Assembly: GCA_022539475.1 (NCBI GenBank) | Contig: VCMS01000023.1 | Location: 283,685-347,684 of the forward strand | Source: Gracilaria domingensis | Lineage: Eukaryota; Rhodophyta; Florideophyceae; Gracilariales; Gracilariaceae | Length of the DNA stretch: 64,000 nt | Reading direction: 5' to 3' | In this document: piece by piece, positions 1-10,070 of the stretch | Layout of the letters: every line of letters starts with the position of its first letter | Position numbering within the stretch: the stretch's first letter is position 1 | The notes under the pieces: generated by a model | Told to the model about the DNA's origin: nothing | What the model saw: the letters and a program-made list of their open reading frames with translations, nothing else | The model's database searches: none | Program-made: the position numbers and the translations under genes

Positions 1-372
1 CAAGGTACTGAAGGTACGAACGTAGATCATGAGATAACTTACAAGGGGTACGAACGCGTCAAGTTGCAGATGTTCTGGTCCAAAAACAGAAAAAGGAGAG
101 ATAAAACATGCAAACATTGAATGACTGGAAGCCAAGTGTGACAAGGCGATACGACGATCGGCGTGGGTAACCTCATCCACTCATTCGTCACGTGTTGCGG
201 CGGCCTCATTGTGCGTCAACTGGCACCAACGAACACTCGATCTAGTCGTAGAGAAGGCAGCGTTGAGCATCAGCGCTTCCTGCTCACTCCTCACCACTTG
301 CGCGCGCGCAAATCGGCGGCGCGTTCATCGAGCACTTTCTCTCTCTCCCCCCCCAATCTCCCACCTTCCGCA
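1..372. other. 5' flank, no gene recognised
   Basis: I see no supportable coding region. The last 100 bases before position 373 are pyrimidine-rich (a TCTCTCTCCCCCCCC-type tract) and probably form the promoter and leader of the Mpv17-family gene that follows. Confidence 0.4.
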
Positions 373-1151
373 ATGTCCGGCATCTGGGCGCGTTACAACG
401 CGGCACTCGTCGCAAAGCCGCTGCAAACGAAGACCATGACCGTAAGTGCGGCGGCGTTCCTCCCCCACCGCGAGCGACACGCGTCGCGGCGTTGAGAAAA
501 TGGCGCGCTAACCGTCCGCGAAACAACAACAACAACAACAACAACAAAAGTCGTTCACAGGTTTCATGCTCGGCGATCTGGTGGCACAGGCGCCCGACAT
601 CAGCTCCGGCAAGGCGTGGGACGTGCGACGAACAGCCAAGATGGGCGCGTTCGGGCTGTGTCTGCACGGGCCCATCGGGCACTACTGGTACTCGTTCCTT
701 GACCGGACGGTGATGACGGCGGCGCCCACGTCGGCCAAGGCGGTGGCGGCCAAGACGGGCATCGACCAGATGTTGTTCGCGCCCATCTTCACGTCGATGT
801 TCTTCGGCGCGATGAAGGCGATGGACGGCAAGGTGGACGAGGTGAGCGGCGAGGTGCGGGAGAAGCTGTGGCCCACGATGAAGGTGAACTGGACTGTGTA
901 CGTAGGCGCATTCCCTGCCGGCGCGCGCGCCCCCGCACGACGCACTGACCAGCGCGCGGCCGCTGCGGCTCGACTCTCGCGCGCATTGCGTTTACTGCTG
1001 CAGATGGCCGGTTGCGCACGTGATCAACTTCCGCTTCATCCCGTCGTCGCAGCGCATCCTGTACATCAACACGATACAGATCGGGTACAACGCGTTCCTG
1101 TCGACGATGCAGGCGGCCGGGCCCGCGGCGGAGACCAAGGAGGCTGCGTAG
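373..1151 (+). CDS. Mpv17/PMP22 family membrane protein, 3 exons
   Basis: Splicing 373-441, 551-897 and 1004-1151 gives an unbroken 187-residue protein, the usual length for the Mpv17/PMP22 family of small four-helix proteins of the mitochondrial or peroxisomal membrane. The N-terminus has the family pattern WARYNAALVAKPLQTK followed by GFMLGDLVAQ. The middle has GPIGHYWYSFLD. The end has NWTVWPVAHVINFRFIP, the family signature, which is rebuilt exactly across intron 2. Intron 1 starts GTAAGT and ends after a CAA-repeat tract at CAAAAG. Another AG lies at 559-560, but only the AG at 549-550 keeps phase and gives family spacing. Intron 2 runs GTACGTAG to CTGCAG. The precise role is unknown, since family members are linked to channel or metabolite transport without an agreed substrate. 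Confidence 0.88.
522..548 (+). repeat. (CAA)n microsatellite in an intron
   Basis: About nine CAA units lie at the 3' end of intron 1 of the Mpv17-family gene and run up to the acceptor AG at 549-550. Length changes here would alter the spacing between branch point and acceptor. Confidence 0.85.
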
Positions 1152-1316
1152 CGTGCAAGCGCCGAATTGGGCAGTGGCTACTACTCATATTATTAAAGCT
1201 CTGTTTGCCGAGCAAGCAAGCAAGTTTTGGCAAGTTTTGGCATGTAAGCAAGGATATCCTTGAAAATAATATATGCAAGCAAAGCTGCGAGCAACGCTGT
1301 GTGCCACCCGCGGCTG

Positions 1317-2141
1317 TCACTGCGCACGCTCCTGCGCCTGCGCCTGCGCCTGCGCCTGCGCCTGCGCCTGCGCCTGCGCCGCGCGGTGCTGGAACACGGA
1401 CATGTCTCCAATATCATCCGTGACGCGCTGCGTGAGCTTTCTGGCGCAAAACAACACGAAGGCGGCCGCAAACACGGCGGCGCCCGCGCGCTCCGCCTGC
1501 AGCGGCAGCGCGGCCACAAAGTGGCCGCCCACCAGCAGCGGCGTGAGCAGCGCCAGCGCCACGGCCTCGGCGCGCGCAAAGCAGAACGCCTCCTTGACGA
1601 ACACGCCCGTGAGCGCCACAAACGGCCAGCCCGTGGCCAGCAGCAGCGCCGGGCGCGCGTACACCAGCGGCACCAGCTCGTGGCGCGCCGCCAGCACGGC
1701 CAGCGCGCCCGCCAGCCCGGCGCCCCACAGCAGCCGCAGCGCGTCGTGCAGCGGCTTCATGTAGATGTGGATGTGCGCCAGCGCCACGCCGAGCGCCGCG
1801 CTCCACGCCACGAACAGCGCGTCGTACGCGGCCGCGGGCGCCGGCGCGCCGCTCAGCGCCAGCGCGATGCTCGCGCTCTGCGCGGCGCACACGGCGGCCA
1901 GCGCGGCGCGGTACGCGCGCACGGCGCGCACGTCGGCGCGCGTGAGGTACCACGCGCCGTACGCGCCGTCGAACGGGCCGTCCACCACGTCGGGCGCGCT
2001 CGACGCCGACATGCGCGCCGGCGGCGGCGCGCGCGGCGCGGCCGGCGCGCGGCGCGCGCGGAGGCGCAGGCGGAGCGGCGCGCGCGGCGCGGCGGCGCGC
2101 GCGGCGAGGCGCGGCGCGCAGGGCACGAACGCGGCGGGCAT
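1317..2141 (-). CDS. DUF2301 family integral membrane protein, probably plastid-targeted
   Basis: The 274-residue minus-strand ORF starts at the ATG at 2141. After about 43 residues rich in A, R and P, resembling a transit peptide, it has the DUF2301 pattern: FDGAYGAWYLTRADVRAVRAY, then HIHIYMKPLHDALRLLWG, then ALTGVFVKEAFCFARAEA, and near the end RKLTQRVTDDIGDMSVF. Between these are several hydrophobic Ala/Leu/Val helices. The family is known from cyanobacteria and plastid-bearing eukaryotes and has no assigned biochemical function. The C-terminus is an Ala-Gln dipeptide tail encoded by a hexanucleotide repeat, and the protein ends just beyond it. An in-frame extension to 2471 exists but is low-complexity, so I rejected it. 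Confidence 0.75.
   Translation of the reverse strand: MPAAFVPCAPRLAARAAAPRAPLRLRLRARRAPAAPRAPPPARMSASSAPDVVDGPFDGAYGAWYLTRADVRAVRAYRAALAAVCAAQSASIALALSGAPAPAAAYDALFVAWSAALGVALAHIHIYMKPLHDALRLLWGAGLAGALAVLAARHELVPLVYARPALLLATGWPFVALTGVFVKEAFCFARAEAVALALLTPLLVGGHFVAALPLQAERAGAAVFAAAFVLFCARKLTQRVTDDIGDMSVFQHRAAQAQAQAQAQAQAQAQERAQ
1330..1380 (+). repeat. (CGCCTG)n hexanucleotide repeat, coding
   Basis: About eight perfect hexamers encode the Ala-Gln tail of the DUF2301 protein on the minus strand. Being a multiple of three, copy-number change would keep the reading frame. Confidence 0.9.
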
Positions 2142-2280
2142 GGCGCGGCGGCAACGGGCAGGGCGCTGCGCGGCGGCAGCGGTGCGCGCGCCACGCCGCG
2201 GCGGCGGCGGCGCGCGCGCGCAGCGCCAAGCCAGATATGGCGCGCGAGATGGCGTATCTGCCACGTGTGCCGCGTGCGCG

Positions 2281-2385
2281 CGCTGGAGGCGCTGGAGGCG
2301 CTGGAGGCGCTGGAGGCGCTGGAGGCGCTGGCGCGCTGGAGGCGCTGGCGCGCTGGCGCGCTGGCGCGCTGGCGCGCTGGAGGCG
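2281..2385 (+). repeat. 9-bp minisatellite (GCTGGAGGC / GCTGGCGCG)
   Basis: A tandem array with two alternating variants of a 9-bp unit sits about 140 bp upstream of the DUF2301 start codon. All six frames stay open across it because the unit is a multiple of three without stops, which explains the long spurious ORFs in this stretch. Confidence 0.85.
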
Positions 2386-2690
2386 CTTCGCGCGGCGCGG
2401 AACGCGGCGCCTGCCTGTTCGTTTTTGGGACAGCGCGCCGTGGATACTATGTACAGTAAGATATCTGCCAACTTGCCAAGTTACTCGGCCAAACCGCCGC
2501 GGCCTGCCGCCGCGGCCGCGGCCGCGGCGGAGGCAGCAGCCGGCGCGCGCGCGTATCGGCTGCAAAGGTTGCGCACCAAGCATATCTGTAACAATAACAA
2601 CAATCCATTGGACGAATTACGTGGGCTGATGTAAGCGCCGGCGACGCCTCGCCGCGCGCGCCGCGCGCCGCGCGCTCTCGAGTGCGCCCA

Positions 2691-2698
2691 TGACGTCA
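2691..2698. promoter_or_regulatory. TGACGTCA palindrome (bZIP/CRE-type site)
   Basis: A perfect TGACGTCA lies in the 750-bp gap between the DUF2301 start (2141) and the cyclin stop (2890). Related ACGTCA cores recur upstream of the cyclin and of the proline-rich gene. The binding-factor assignment rests on general knowledge of ATF/CREB-type bZIP proteins. Confidence 0.4.
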
Positions 2699-2838
2699 TG
2701 CGCCGCCGCGGTGGAACGGCCGCCGCGCGCTGCCGCCGCGCGCCCGCGCCACGTGCGCGCGCGCGCTCGCGCGAGGCGCGCCGCCGCTTGGCGCCAAACG
2801 CCGCCGTGCATCCCACGCGCGCCGCGGCCGCCACGCAC

Positions 2839-2841
2839 AGA

Positions 2842-2881
<40 letters not shown>
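2839..2881 (+). repeat. (GA)n microsatellite
   Basis: A run of about 20 GA dinucleotides just beyond the 3' end of the cyclin gene. No coding role is evident. Confidence 0.9.
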
Positions 2882-2883
<2 letters not shown>

Positions 2884-2889
2884 AACAAA

Positions 2890-3828
2890 CTAGCAGGCCG
2901 CCTTTTTACGAAAACAACGCGCGCGTGCCGCCGCCCCCCCCCCCCCGCCGCCGCCGCCGCCGGCGCACGCCGCGAGCGGCGCGCGCGGCGCGCGCGGCGC
3001 GGCGCGCGCGTCGCGCTCGAACAGCGCGGCAATGGCGCGGCGCAGGCGGCGCGCGCACGCGTGCACCTGCGGCAGGTCGACGCCGCACTCGCGCGCGTAG
3101 CGCAGCACGGCGCGCTGCGACGGACTGGCGGCGTCGGCGGCGCGCAGCGCGCCGGCCACCACGAAGCACGCCACGCCCACCGAGGTGGCGCGCGCGCTGG
3201 CCAGCGCCGCGTCCATCAGGCACGTGAGCACCAGCGTGTCCAGCAGCGGCGCGCGCCGCGCCGCGGCGGGGAAGCGCTTGCACAGCTCGAGCGCCACCTC
3301 GTGCGGCGTCACCACGTGCACGCGCCACTGCAGCGCGCTGAGCACCACGCCCTCCATCGCCGCCACGTCGCGCGGCGTGGTGCTGGCGCGCCGCGCGATC
3401 AGCTCGATGGGGATGTGCGCGTCCACCAGCTGCTTGCACGCGATCAGCACGCACGCCGCCGTCAGCGCGTACAGCACGCCCTTGTTCACCTTCACGGCGT
3501 GGCGCTCCAGGAAGCGGTCGAACAGGTTGGTGGCGATCGCCGTCGTCGCCATCGGCAGGTTGAGAAAGTCCGCCATCTCGCGCGACCACGCCACCACCTG
3601 CTCCCTCATGGCGCCGTTCACGCGCGACGACGACAGGTGCCGCTCGCGCACCACGTGCGCGAGGTCGCGCGCGCTCAGCTGCGCCAGCGGCTCCAGCGCC
3701 GCCAGCGCCGCCGCCGCCGCCGCCGCGCCGCCCGCGCCGGACGCGCCGGGCGCGCGCTCGCGCACCCTTCTTCTCTTGCCGCACGGCGCGGCGGCGGAGG
3801 CGGCGGCCGCGCGCGCCAGCCGCCTCCT

Positions 3829-3876
<48 letters not shown>

Positions 3877-4158
3877 GGCGTCGTCGTCGCTGACGAGCGA
3901 GCCCAGCGACGCGCACGAGGCGCCCCGCCCACTCGTCGTCGCGCGCCGCGCGCGGTCCAGTGCGGCGGCCGCGCCCGCGGCCGGCGGCGCGCCGTCGGCG
4001 CGCGCGCGCGCGGCGGGGGCGGCGCGCCGCGTCGCGCAGCGCCGCGCCGGCGCCGCCGCGGCGGGCGCGCGCGCCGGCCGCGCGCCCGCGCGCGCGCACC
4101 CACGCGCCGGCCGCCGCCGGCGCGCGCCGCGCGCGCGCCGGTGGAACGCCGCGCGCAT
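2890..4158 (-). CDS. Cyclin with low-complexity N-terminal extension
   Basis: The last 240 residues of this 422-residue ORF carry a cyclin box: MREQVVAWSREMADFLNL, then AIATNLFDRFLERHAVKV, then LYALTAACVLIACKQLVDA. This is the helix pattern of a D- or B-like cyclin N-terminal fold, including the Arg of the first helix and the Lys of IACK. A second, weaker cyclin fold follows (VLSALQWRVHVVTPHEVAL). Residues 1-170 are almost pure Ala/Arg/Pro with a run of 15 Pro and a basic GKRRRVRER that could be a nuclear signal. No ATG lies between 4158 and the cyclin box, so 4158 is the only candidate unless an upstream exon exists. A cyclin-dependent kinase partner is expected, but which cell-cycle step is not readable. 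Confidence 0.7.
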
Positions 4159-5769
4159 GCGCGCGCGCGCGCGCGCGGCGCGCGCGCCACCTCGCCGCGC
4201 GCCGCCGCCGCCGCCGCCGCCGCCGCGGAGAGGGCGGCTGGCGCCGTGGCGCGGCGCGCGTCACGCGCGCCGCGCGCGCCGCCGCGTCAGCGCCGCCAGT
4301 GCGCGCAGGCGCGCGCGCGCGGCAGCGGGCGCCGAGCGGGCGCGGCGCGGGCGCGGCGCTCACGTCACGTCTTACGTGATGCGAATGCATTCCAATGCGG
4401 CGCACGGCGCGCGCAAGCGAGCTGGCGGCGGCGGCGGCGCGGCCAATCACGCGCGCGCGCGGCGCGCGGCGGCGGGCGCCAGCTGTACACGCGCGCGCGC
4501 GGCTCGAGAGTGTAAATGGCGCGCCGCGCCAGTGTGCAAGCGCAGCGGCGCGCGCGCGGCCGCCACCCGCGCGCGCGCCACCGTGGCGCCGCCGCGCGGT
4601 GCGTCCGCGGCGCGGCGGCGGCGCGGCGCGGCGCGAGCGCGCGACCAGCGGGCGACTAGCGCGCGCGCGGCGCATGACGTAGCGCGCGCGCGGCGCGCGC
4701 GTGCGCCATAGAATGACGCGCACTGGCGCGCCGTTCCACCGGCTGATTTTGCGCGCCGGCGCGGCGGCGCGCACGCGCGCGGTCAGCACCGGCGCTATTT
4801 TGGGCGCGCGGCCGCGCCGTCGAGCGCGTCAAACGCGCGCCACCAGGCGCGCCGCCCTCCGCGCGCGCGTGTCGTGCGATTATAGGCGTAGGCGGCGGCG
4901 CCATGGTGGCGGCGCGCGTCGCGCGCCGCCATTCCACCTGCCGCACGCGCCCTCATCGAGCCGTTGTGGAATGCAACTGATCATTCAGCGTTGACAGCGC
5001 CAAGACGTATGTTATGCCCGGTGCGCGCAACACGTACGTGGTGCTCAAGTCGTACCGAGGTGCAACTCATACCCGTGCGCTCCTCCTGCTGTGAATGAAA
5101 AAAAAAGGGAACAAAGTTAGAAACCGCGTGGACCATCGTGAACCATCGTGACGGCGCGTCCACGCGTGGAATCGGGCGCGCGCCATCGCGCGAAGCGTAA
5201 TCGCTCCTCTATCACTTGGCAAAGATGTAATCGGCGGCACAACGCCTGCTTGCGCCAGCCGCGCCGACCCCGCCGCATCTCCGGGCACGCAGATATAATA
5301 CTGGCGCACTTTCGACGCGTTTCCGAGCCGTGCATACACAACAAGCTCGCGTTTGTTGCCACTTTCTCCTTCTTTGCTTCGCCGTTCAGATCCAGATCAG
5401 CGCGCGGCGCGCGCGCGCGCGCCGCGTGGCCACGCCGGCCGCGTGTGCGCGTGTCCACGCCGGCGCGCACCGTCAGCCGCGCGCGACAAGTGGCGCCGCA
5501 CGGGCGGCGCGCGCGCTTACGTCATGCGCGCGTGCGCGCCGCGCCGCGTTTTGCGCTTTTTGTTGTTCACGAATTCACTGCCGGCGCCGCAGGCGGCGCG
5601 CCCGCTGGCCGGCCTGCCGCCCGCCCGTTGCCACCCCGCCCCCTTCGCGCCCGCCAGCCGCAGCGCAGCAGCCCTCCCTCGCGCCCAGCGCGCGCGCGCC
5701 CCCGAGCCTTTCGTGCCTCGCCGTCCTTCCCCCCCCTTCCCCCCCCCCCTTCCCCCTTCCCGCCGCGCC
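4159..5769. promoter_or_regulatory. CpG-saturated intergenic region with shared promoter motifs
   Basis: This 1.6-kb divergent gap lies between the cyclin start (-, 4158) and the proline-rich gene start (+, 5770). Up to about 4.9 kb it is made largely of GCGCGC and GCCGCC runs. I trust none of the long ORFs in it. ACGTCA-type cores occur at 4362-4367, 4675-4682 (TGACGTAG) and 5517-5524 (TTACGTCA). The word GTGGAA(C/T)G or its complement occurs near 4141, 4729, 4929 and 4964. A pyrimidine tract (C/T only) runs into the start codon at 5770. Confidence 0.45.
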
Positions 5770-6777
5770 ATGCCGCAGCCGTCGCAGTACCAGGCGCGCC
5801 GCCTGCTGGAGCTCGTCAGCCTCAACCGCTCGCGCGTGCGCCACTCCGACCACGTCGACGTCGACCACTGGGCGCGCTCCAACCCCCCGCTGCAGGGCAT
5901 CGCCTACCACGACCGCCACACCGCCCGCCACACCCTGTACAGCGGCCAGCTCGGCGCCGTGCCGCTCGCCGCGCCGCCGCCGCCGCCGCCGCCGCTGCAC
6001 GAGCACCACGCCGCCGCGCGCCAGGACGTGCACACGGCCGACATCGCGCCCAGCCAGCCCCTCCGCGCCGCGCACCGCCTGCCGCGCGTGGAGAGCGCCG
6101 GCTCCAAGATGTCCAAGGTGTCGTCCGCGCCGTCGTTCGGCAAGATGGGCGAGCCGCTGTCCGGCAGCTCCATTCGCCTGGACGAAGAGCCCAATCTGCC
6201 GCCGCACGCGCCGCCGCACCACCGCAACACCGCCAGTCGCGTCACGCCCGCCGAGTACGAGGAGTTTGGATCGGAGGCGCTCATCACCAACGTGTACGAC
6301 GACGTGGAGGAGGACTTTGACGACGGCACGCCCAGCAACCTCTTCCGCCAGATTGGCCCCAGCATCAGCATGGCTCACGGCATCGACTGCGCGCACGCGC
6401 CGCCAGAACTGGCCGAGAGCCACGACGATCACTTCCAGCCCGTCGATCAGCCCCCGCAACCATCGCCCCCCGCCTTCAACCAAGCGCCGCCCGCCACCCA
6501 ATCGTCGCCCACCCCTGTACAACACCACCAGCACGCGCCCCACACAGCGGAGCCTCCCTTGTCGCCGTCGCAGCAGATTGGCAGCATGCGAGGCGAGACG
6601 GGAAAGATTGCCACCCCGCCTCCTCCAATGCTGCCGCCAGCGTCGCTTCCGCCCGCCATGCCGCGCACAAACGTGCCGCCTCCGCCGCCGCCACCGCCGC
6701 CGCCACCGCCAGTTACTTCGGTGCGATCGTACGGTGACACCGATAGTATTCCACCGCCACCAAACGTTCCTTATTCG

Positions 6778-6809
<32 letters not shown>

Positions 6810-6954
6810 GTCGTACGAGTACTCAAAGAGCGCAATGACAAAGGGCGTTGAATATGATGGCACGGCAGGCTATGAGAAGGACGTTGGCGCCGTGATTGTG
6901 CGCGAGGAACACCGTTACACTGGCGAAGTGGGAGAGGCTTTTGTGGGCTCATGA
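5770..6954 (+). CDS. Proline-rich protein of unknown function
   Basis: This 394-residue ORF starts at an ATG directly after a long CT tract. The first 60 residues (QYQARRLLELVSLNRSRVRH and following) and the central part (TPAEYEEFGSEALITNVYDD, then DFDDGTPSNLFRQIGPSIS) look like real globular or short conserved stretches. The rest is Pro/His/Gln-rich with poly-Pro runs, a run of about ten Asn from an AAC repeat (6779-6809), and a tail with GYEKDVGAVIVREEHRYTG. I do not recognise a family. The poly-Pro and acidic segments suggest a disordered scaffold, possibly binding SH3, WW or EVH1 domains or profilin. There is no signal peptide and no membrane segment. Confidence 0.65.
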
Positions 6955-7670
6955 ACTGGTTATGATACTTTTTTCTTTTTCTTTTGTGATGCTATCGATG
7001 TTGAAGCTTTTGGTTCTCTAACTCTGCGCTCTTGTTCAATTCCATATGTTTGTTGTAAACATGTTATCATTGCCCGTCCTCCATCACGAGGAGCAATCAC
7101 GCAACGTCATGTTGCGCCATCGACCACTCATCGGCTGTGAGCCATGGCCTTGATGGCAGAACTGGGAAGGCGCACGGCGCCGCGCGTGCTGCTTTAAAAA
7201 GTGCGCCGCGCGTATAATCCGCGAATCACTGCGTGCGCCCCATCTGCGCGCGCAGTTGCGCAAAATATCTTGCCCGCCTCTCGGCTCGCGCCCCGCCGCG
7301 CCGCGCGTTCCATCGTGGCTCGCTACCCCCGTCGCAACGCCGCGTTACGATTACATATCGCGCAACTGCTGTCGCTGAGCTCGTGGTCGAGCCGTGGCCG
7401 AGTATCTTGCGCCGGCGCCGCCGTGACAACCCCCTTGTAACCCCAACTCGTCCTGCCTCCCGACTCGTGCACCCCGTACCACCCCCACGGCTGCGCCGCT
7501 ACATTCGCTTGCAGCAAAAGGCGCGAGGCGGCGACGCAAAAATCTCCGCCGTCCGCACGGTCCGCATCCGGCGCGCCCTCGGGCCGAGGCCCCCCCGGCT
7601 GTCCATGCGCATGAATTTGGAAGCGTGCGCGTGGAATAGAGATACTTCTGATGTCATATCCCCGCCAAAA
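6955..7670. other. Intergenic region and probable uvrC promoter/leader
   Basis: After the proline-rich gene stop comes a T-rich stretch (6968-6986) that may be its polyadenylation region. From about 7190 (TTTAAAAAG) the composition returns to CG-rich. The uvrC frame stays open upstream to 7233 without recognisable protein features, so I treat this as leader. In-frame ATGs also occur at 7605 and 7611. Confidence 0.4.
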
Positions 7671-9842
7671 ATGTTGACGTTTCTCGTGCAAGCGCTGCCC
7701 CGAAATCAGTTCCGCAACAACGTCATCCCGCAGTCCACATGCGTGCGCGCTGCAACCGGTCACGCTCGCTTCCGCTGCTGCGCCGTTCCAAACGCTTCCC
7801 ACTCGCTTCACTCGCTTTCCCACGCGCTACGGGTGGCGCCGTCGGAACCAGGCGTCTACCGTTTTCTAGACGAAAACAACCGCGCCCTCTACGTGGGGAA
7901 AGCACGTCGAATTCGAGCGCGCCTTCGCCAGTACCTCACCTTGTCGCCACATACAGCTGCGGAAGTCACCCCGGCTCAAAATGTCTCCCCTCGAATTCGC
8001 ACCATGCTCGACGCCGCCGCCTCCGTCGACTTTATCATTACAAATACCGAGGCCGCCGCGCTTGCTTTGGAAGCCTCCATAGTCCATGAAACGCAGCCGT
8101 TTTACAACGTTTTGCTCAAGGATGACCGCCGACATCCGTACGTCTTGATCACGCTTTCGGAGACTTACCCGCGCATCACGATGACCAGAAGTAGGAAAAC
8201 AAGTAGCAAACTCGATAGAATATACGGACCGTTCGTCAACGAAAACGTGCTGCGCAAGTTACTCACCGTCATACACGCCACATTCCCACTTCGTCAACGA
8301 CAGAAGAAACTCTTTTCCGACCGTCCATGCATCAACTATGACCTTGGGAGATGCCCGGGCGTCTGCCAACAACTCGTAACGCCGGAAGTTTACAGAAACA
8401 CAATCGACAAGGTTCACAAGTTGTTTTCCGGTCGAATAGCAGAGGTTGTCAGCGAATTACGTACCGAGATGTCACATCATTCTTCATTGCTGCAATACGA
8501 ACAAGCGGCAGTTATTCGCGATCGCATCGCCAGTCTCGAGAATGCTTTTGGCGATGCGATGGGTCTTCAAGATGCTTTCGGAGACGTGCAAGAAGCATCT
8601 GCGATTATTTCTCCCAACTCAACTTCTTCGCGCGATATTTTTGCCATTTCCACGAGCGACGCCGCTTGCAAAGTTGTTCTCTTCCAAGTCAGAAGCGGCA
8701 AAGTGATTTCGAGACTTGTCTTCTCTGTGAATCCGACGGCTGAAGACGCAGAGTTGCTCAATGCAGTACTGACCGCTCACTATGCCCGTCTCATCCATTC
8801 CATGGAAATCCCTGAAGAGCTTGTGCTCTGTACCCCAACAGCAGATAGGACGCTGTTGGAAACAGCACTAAGTGAGAAGAGAGGGAAGAAGGTCGTTGTC
8901 AAGAGTAAGAAGGGAGAACCTCTAGCGAGAATCGTTCAAAGAAATGCGGATATGGAGGTAAACATTGAACGGGATCGAATGCATGACGCTGCAAGAGATC
9001 TGAGGGCTCTTGAGGACTTGATTAAACCATACCTGCACTCACTCAAAGTATCCCATAGTGCTCCTGGTTCGTCACAACAACACTCCTTGCAACACCACAA
9101 TGCCTTGGAGAGAATAGAATGCTTCGATATTTCCCACACCAGTGGTTCGAATGCAGTAGGGTCAATGGCTGTGTTTCTAAACGGCTCACCATGTTTATCA
9201 CAATATCGAAGATATAATCTCGGGCCGCAAACTTCGTACCAAGGTCACCCTGACGACTATGCCTCTCTGTACGAAACACTCACGAGAAGATTCGCACGCT
9301 TCGGGGCTGAGCTTGGCACCAGTGTAGATGATCGCTCTCTCCCACAACTAGTCATCATAGACGGTGGCAAAGGCCAACTCACTTCTGCTGTAGAAGCCTT
9401 GCGCGCACTCGGTCTCCACGGAAAAGTGCCGCTCATAAGCATCGCCAAGGGGGAGGAAGCCGTTTTTGTGCATGGTGAGAAACAGGCAATCAATTATGAT
9501 TCCCATTCAGGAACGCATGTAATGTGCGATGGGGTGCGTCTTATCTGTCGTTTAAGGGATGAAGCCCATCGAACAGCCCTCATGGCACACAGAAACAGAC
9601 GAGGAAGGCAGGCTTTGAAATCCGGGCTTGATTCCGTCTCTGGCCTCGGCCCTCGGAAACGAGCTTCACTCTTGGAGCATTTCAATGGAAGCGTGGAAGC
9701 AGTCGCCAACGCTCTACCAAACCAGCTGTCGCAGGCCCCTGGTATAGGGCCCGCTCTTGCAGATAGATTATACTCCCACTTTCGTCACCACACCACCGGA
9801 AATAGCAGCCTACATGTCAAAGACATTTTGAGTTCTTCGTAA
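7671..9842 (+). CDS. uvrC: UvrC excinuclease subunit, nuclear-encoded, probably organelle-targeted
   Basis: This 723-residue intronless protein contains every UvrC part in order. The GIY-YIG nuclease lies at about 57-140 (PGVYRFLDENNRALYVGKAR). A Cys-rich linker at about 218-235 (CINYDLGRCPGVC) and a UVR motif at about 260-292 (QYEQAAVIRDRIASLE) follow. The RNase H-like nuclease has ECFDISHTSGSNAVGSM at about 482 and VIIDGGKGQL at about 560. Two helix-hairpin-helix motifs end it (SVSGLGPRKRASLLEHFNG and APGIGPALADRLYSHF). Bacterial UvrC makes both cuts beside bulky lesions together with UvrAB. I chose 7671 because the next 50 residues start MLTFLVQALPRNQF and are basic with few acidic residues, like an organelle leader with an early Phe. 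Starts at 7605 or 7611 are possible. Confidence 0.9.
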   Translation: MLTFLVQALPRNQFRNNVIPQSTCVRAATGHARFRCCAVPNASHSLHSLSHALRVAPSEPGVYRFLDENNRALYVGKARRIRARLRQYLTLSPHTAAEVTPAQNVSPRIRTMLDAAASVDFIITNTEAAALALEASIVHETQPFYNVLLKDDRRHPYVLITLSETYPRITMTRSRKTSSKLDRIYGPFVNENVLRKLLTVIHATFPLRQRQKKLFSDRPCINYDLGRCPGVCQQLVTPEVYRNTIDKVHKLFSGRIAEVVSELRTEMSHHSSLLQYEQAAVIRDRIASLENAFGDAMGLQDAFGDVQEASAIISPNSTSSRDIFAISTSDAACKVVLFQVRSGKVISRLVFSVNPTAEDAELLNAVLTAHYARLIHSMEIPEELVLCTPTADRTLLETALSEKRGKKVVVKSKKGEPLARIVQRNADMEVNIERDRMHDAARDLRALEDLIKPYLHSLKVSHSAPGSSQQHSLQHHNALERIECFDISHTSGSNAVGSMAVFLNGSPCLSQYRRYNLGPQTSYQGHPDDYASLYETLTRRFARFGAELGTSVDDRSLPQLVIIDGGKGQLTSAVEALRALGLHGKVPLISIAKGEEAVFVHGEKQAINYDSHSGTHVMCDGVRLICRLRDEAHRTALMAHRNRRGRQALKSGLDSVSGLGPRKRASLLEHFNGSVEAVANALPNQLSQAPGIGPALADRLYSHFRHHTTGNSSLHVKDILSSS

Positions 9843-10070
9843 ATGCGTTCCTAGCACGATGGTGAACTATGATACGCGCGACAGTCCTGTGCACAAGGCC
9901 ATTATGCGATATTGGTAAGAACCATACCCATTAGAATTCAAGAACGGTTTTTCACAAGTCAGAATGAAGAGTTCACCCTTGTGATGAAATCCATCGATCT
10001 CATGAGCGCCGGGAATGGACGACCAGACAAGTTCTCATTCCAGATTCTCCGATATCCAAATCTACTAATG

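Noticed and set aside
1260..4789. Very long ORFs in several frames on both strands (for example 1260-2459 +, 2698-4515 +, 2906-4789 -)
   Set aside because: They arise because CG-rich sequence has almost no stop codons. Their proteins are runs of Arg, Ala, Gly and Pro without motifs, and they overlap the better supported DUF2301 and cyclin genes.
7233..7670. Upstream in-frame extension of uvrC
   Set aside because: It begins at a GTG and has no conserved feature. The ATG at 7671 gives a plausible leader directly before the GIY-YIG domain.
7671..9842. Bacterial contamination as the source of uvrC
   Set aside because: The gene is followed closely by a spliced eukaryotic gene and carries an N-terminal leader. 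Its 3' end is also duplicated beside a retroelement in the same contig.
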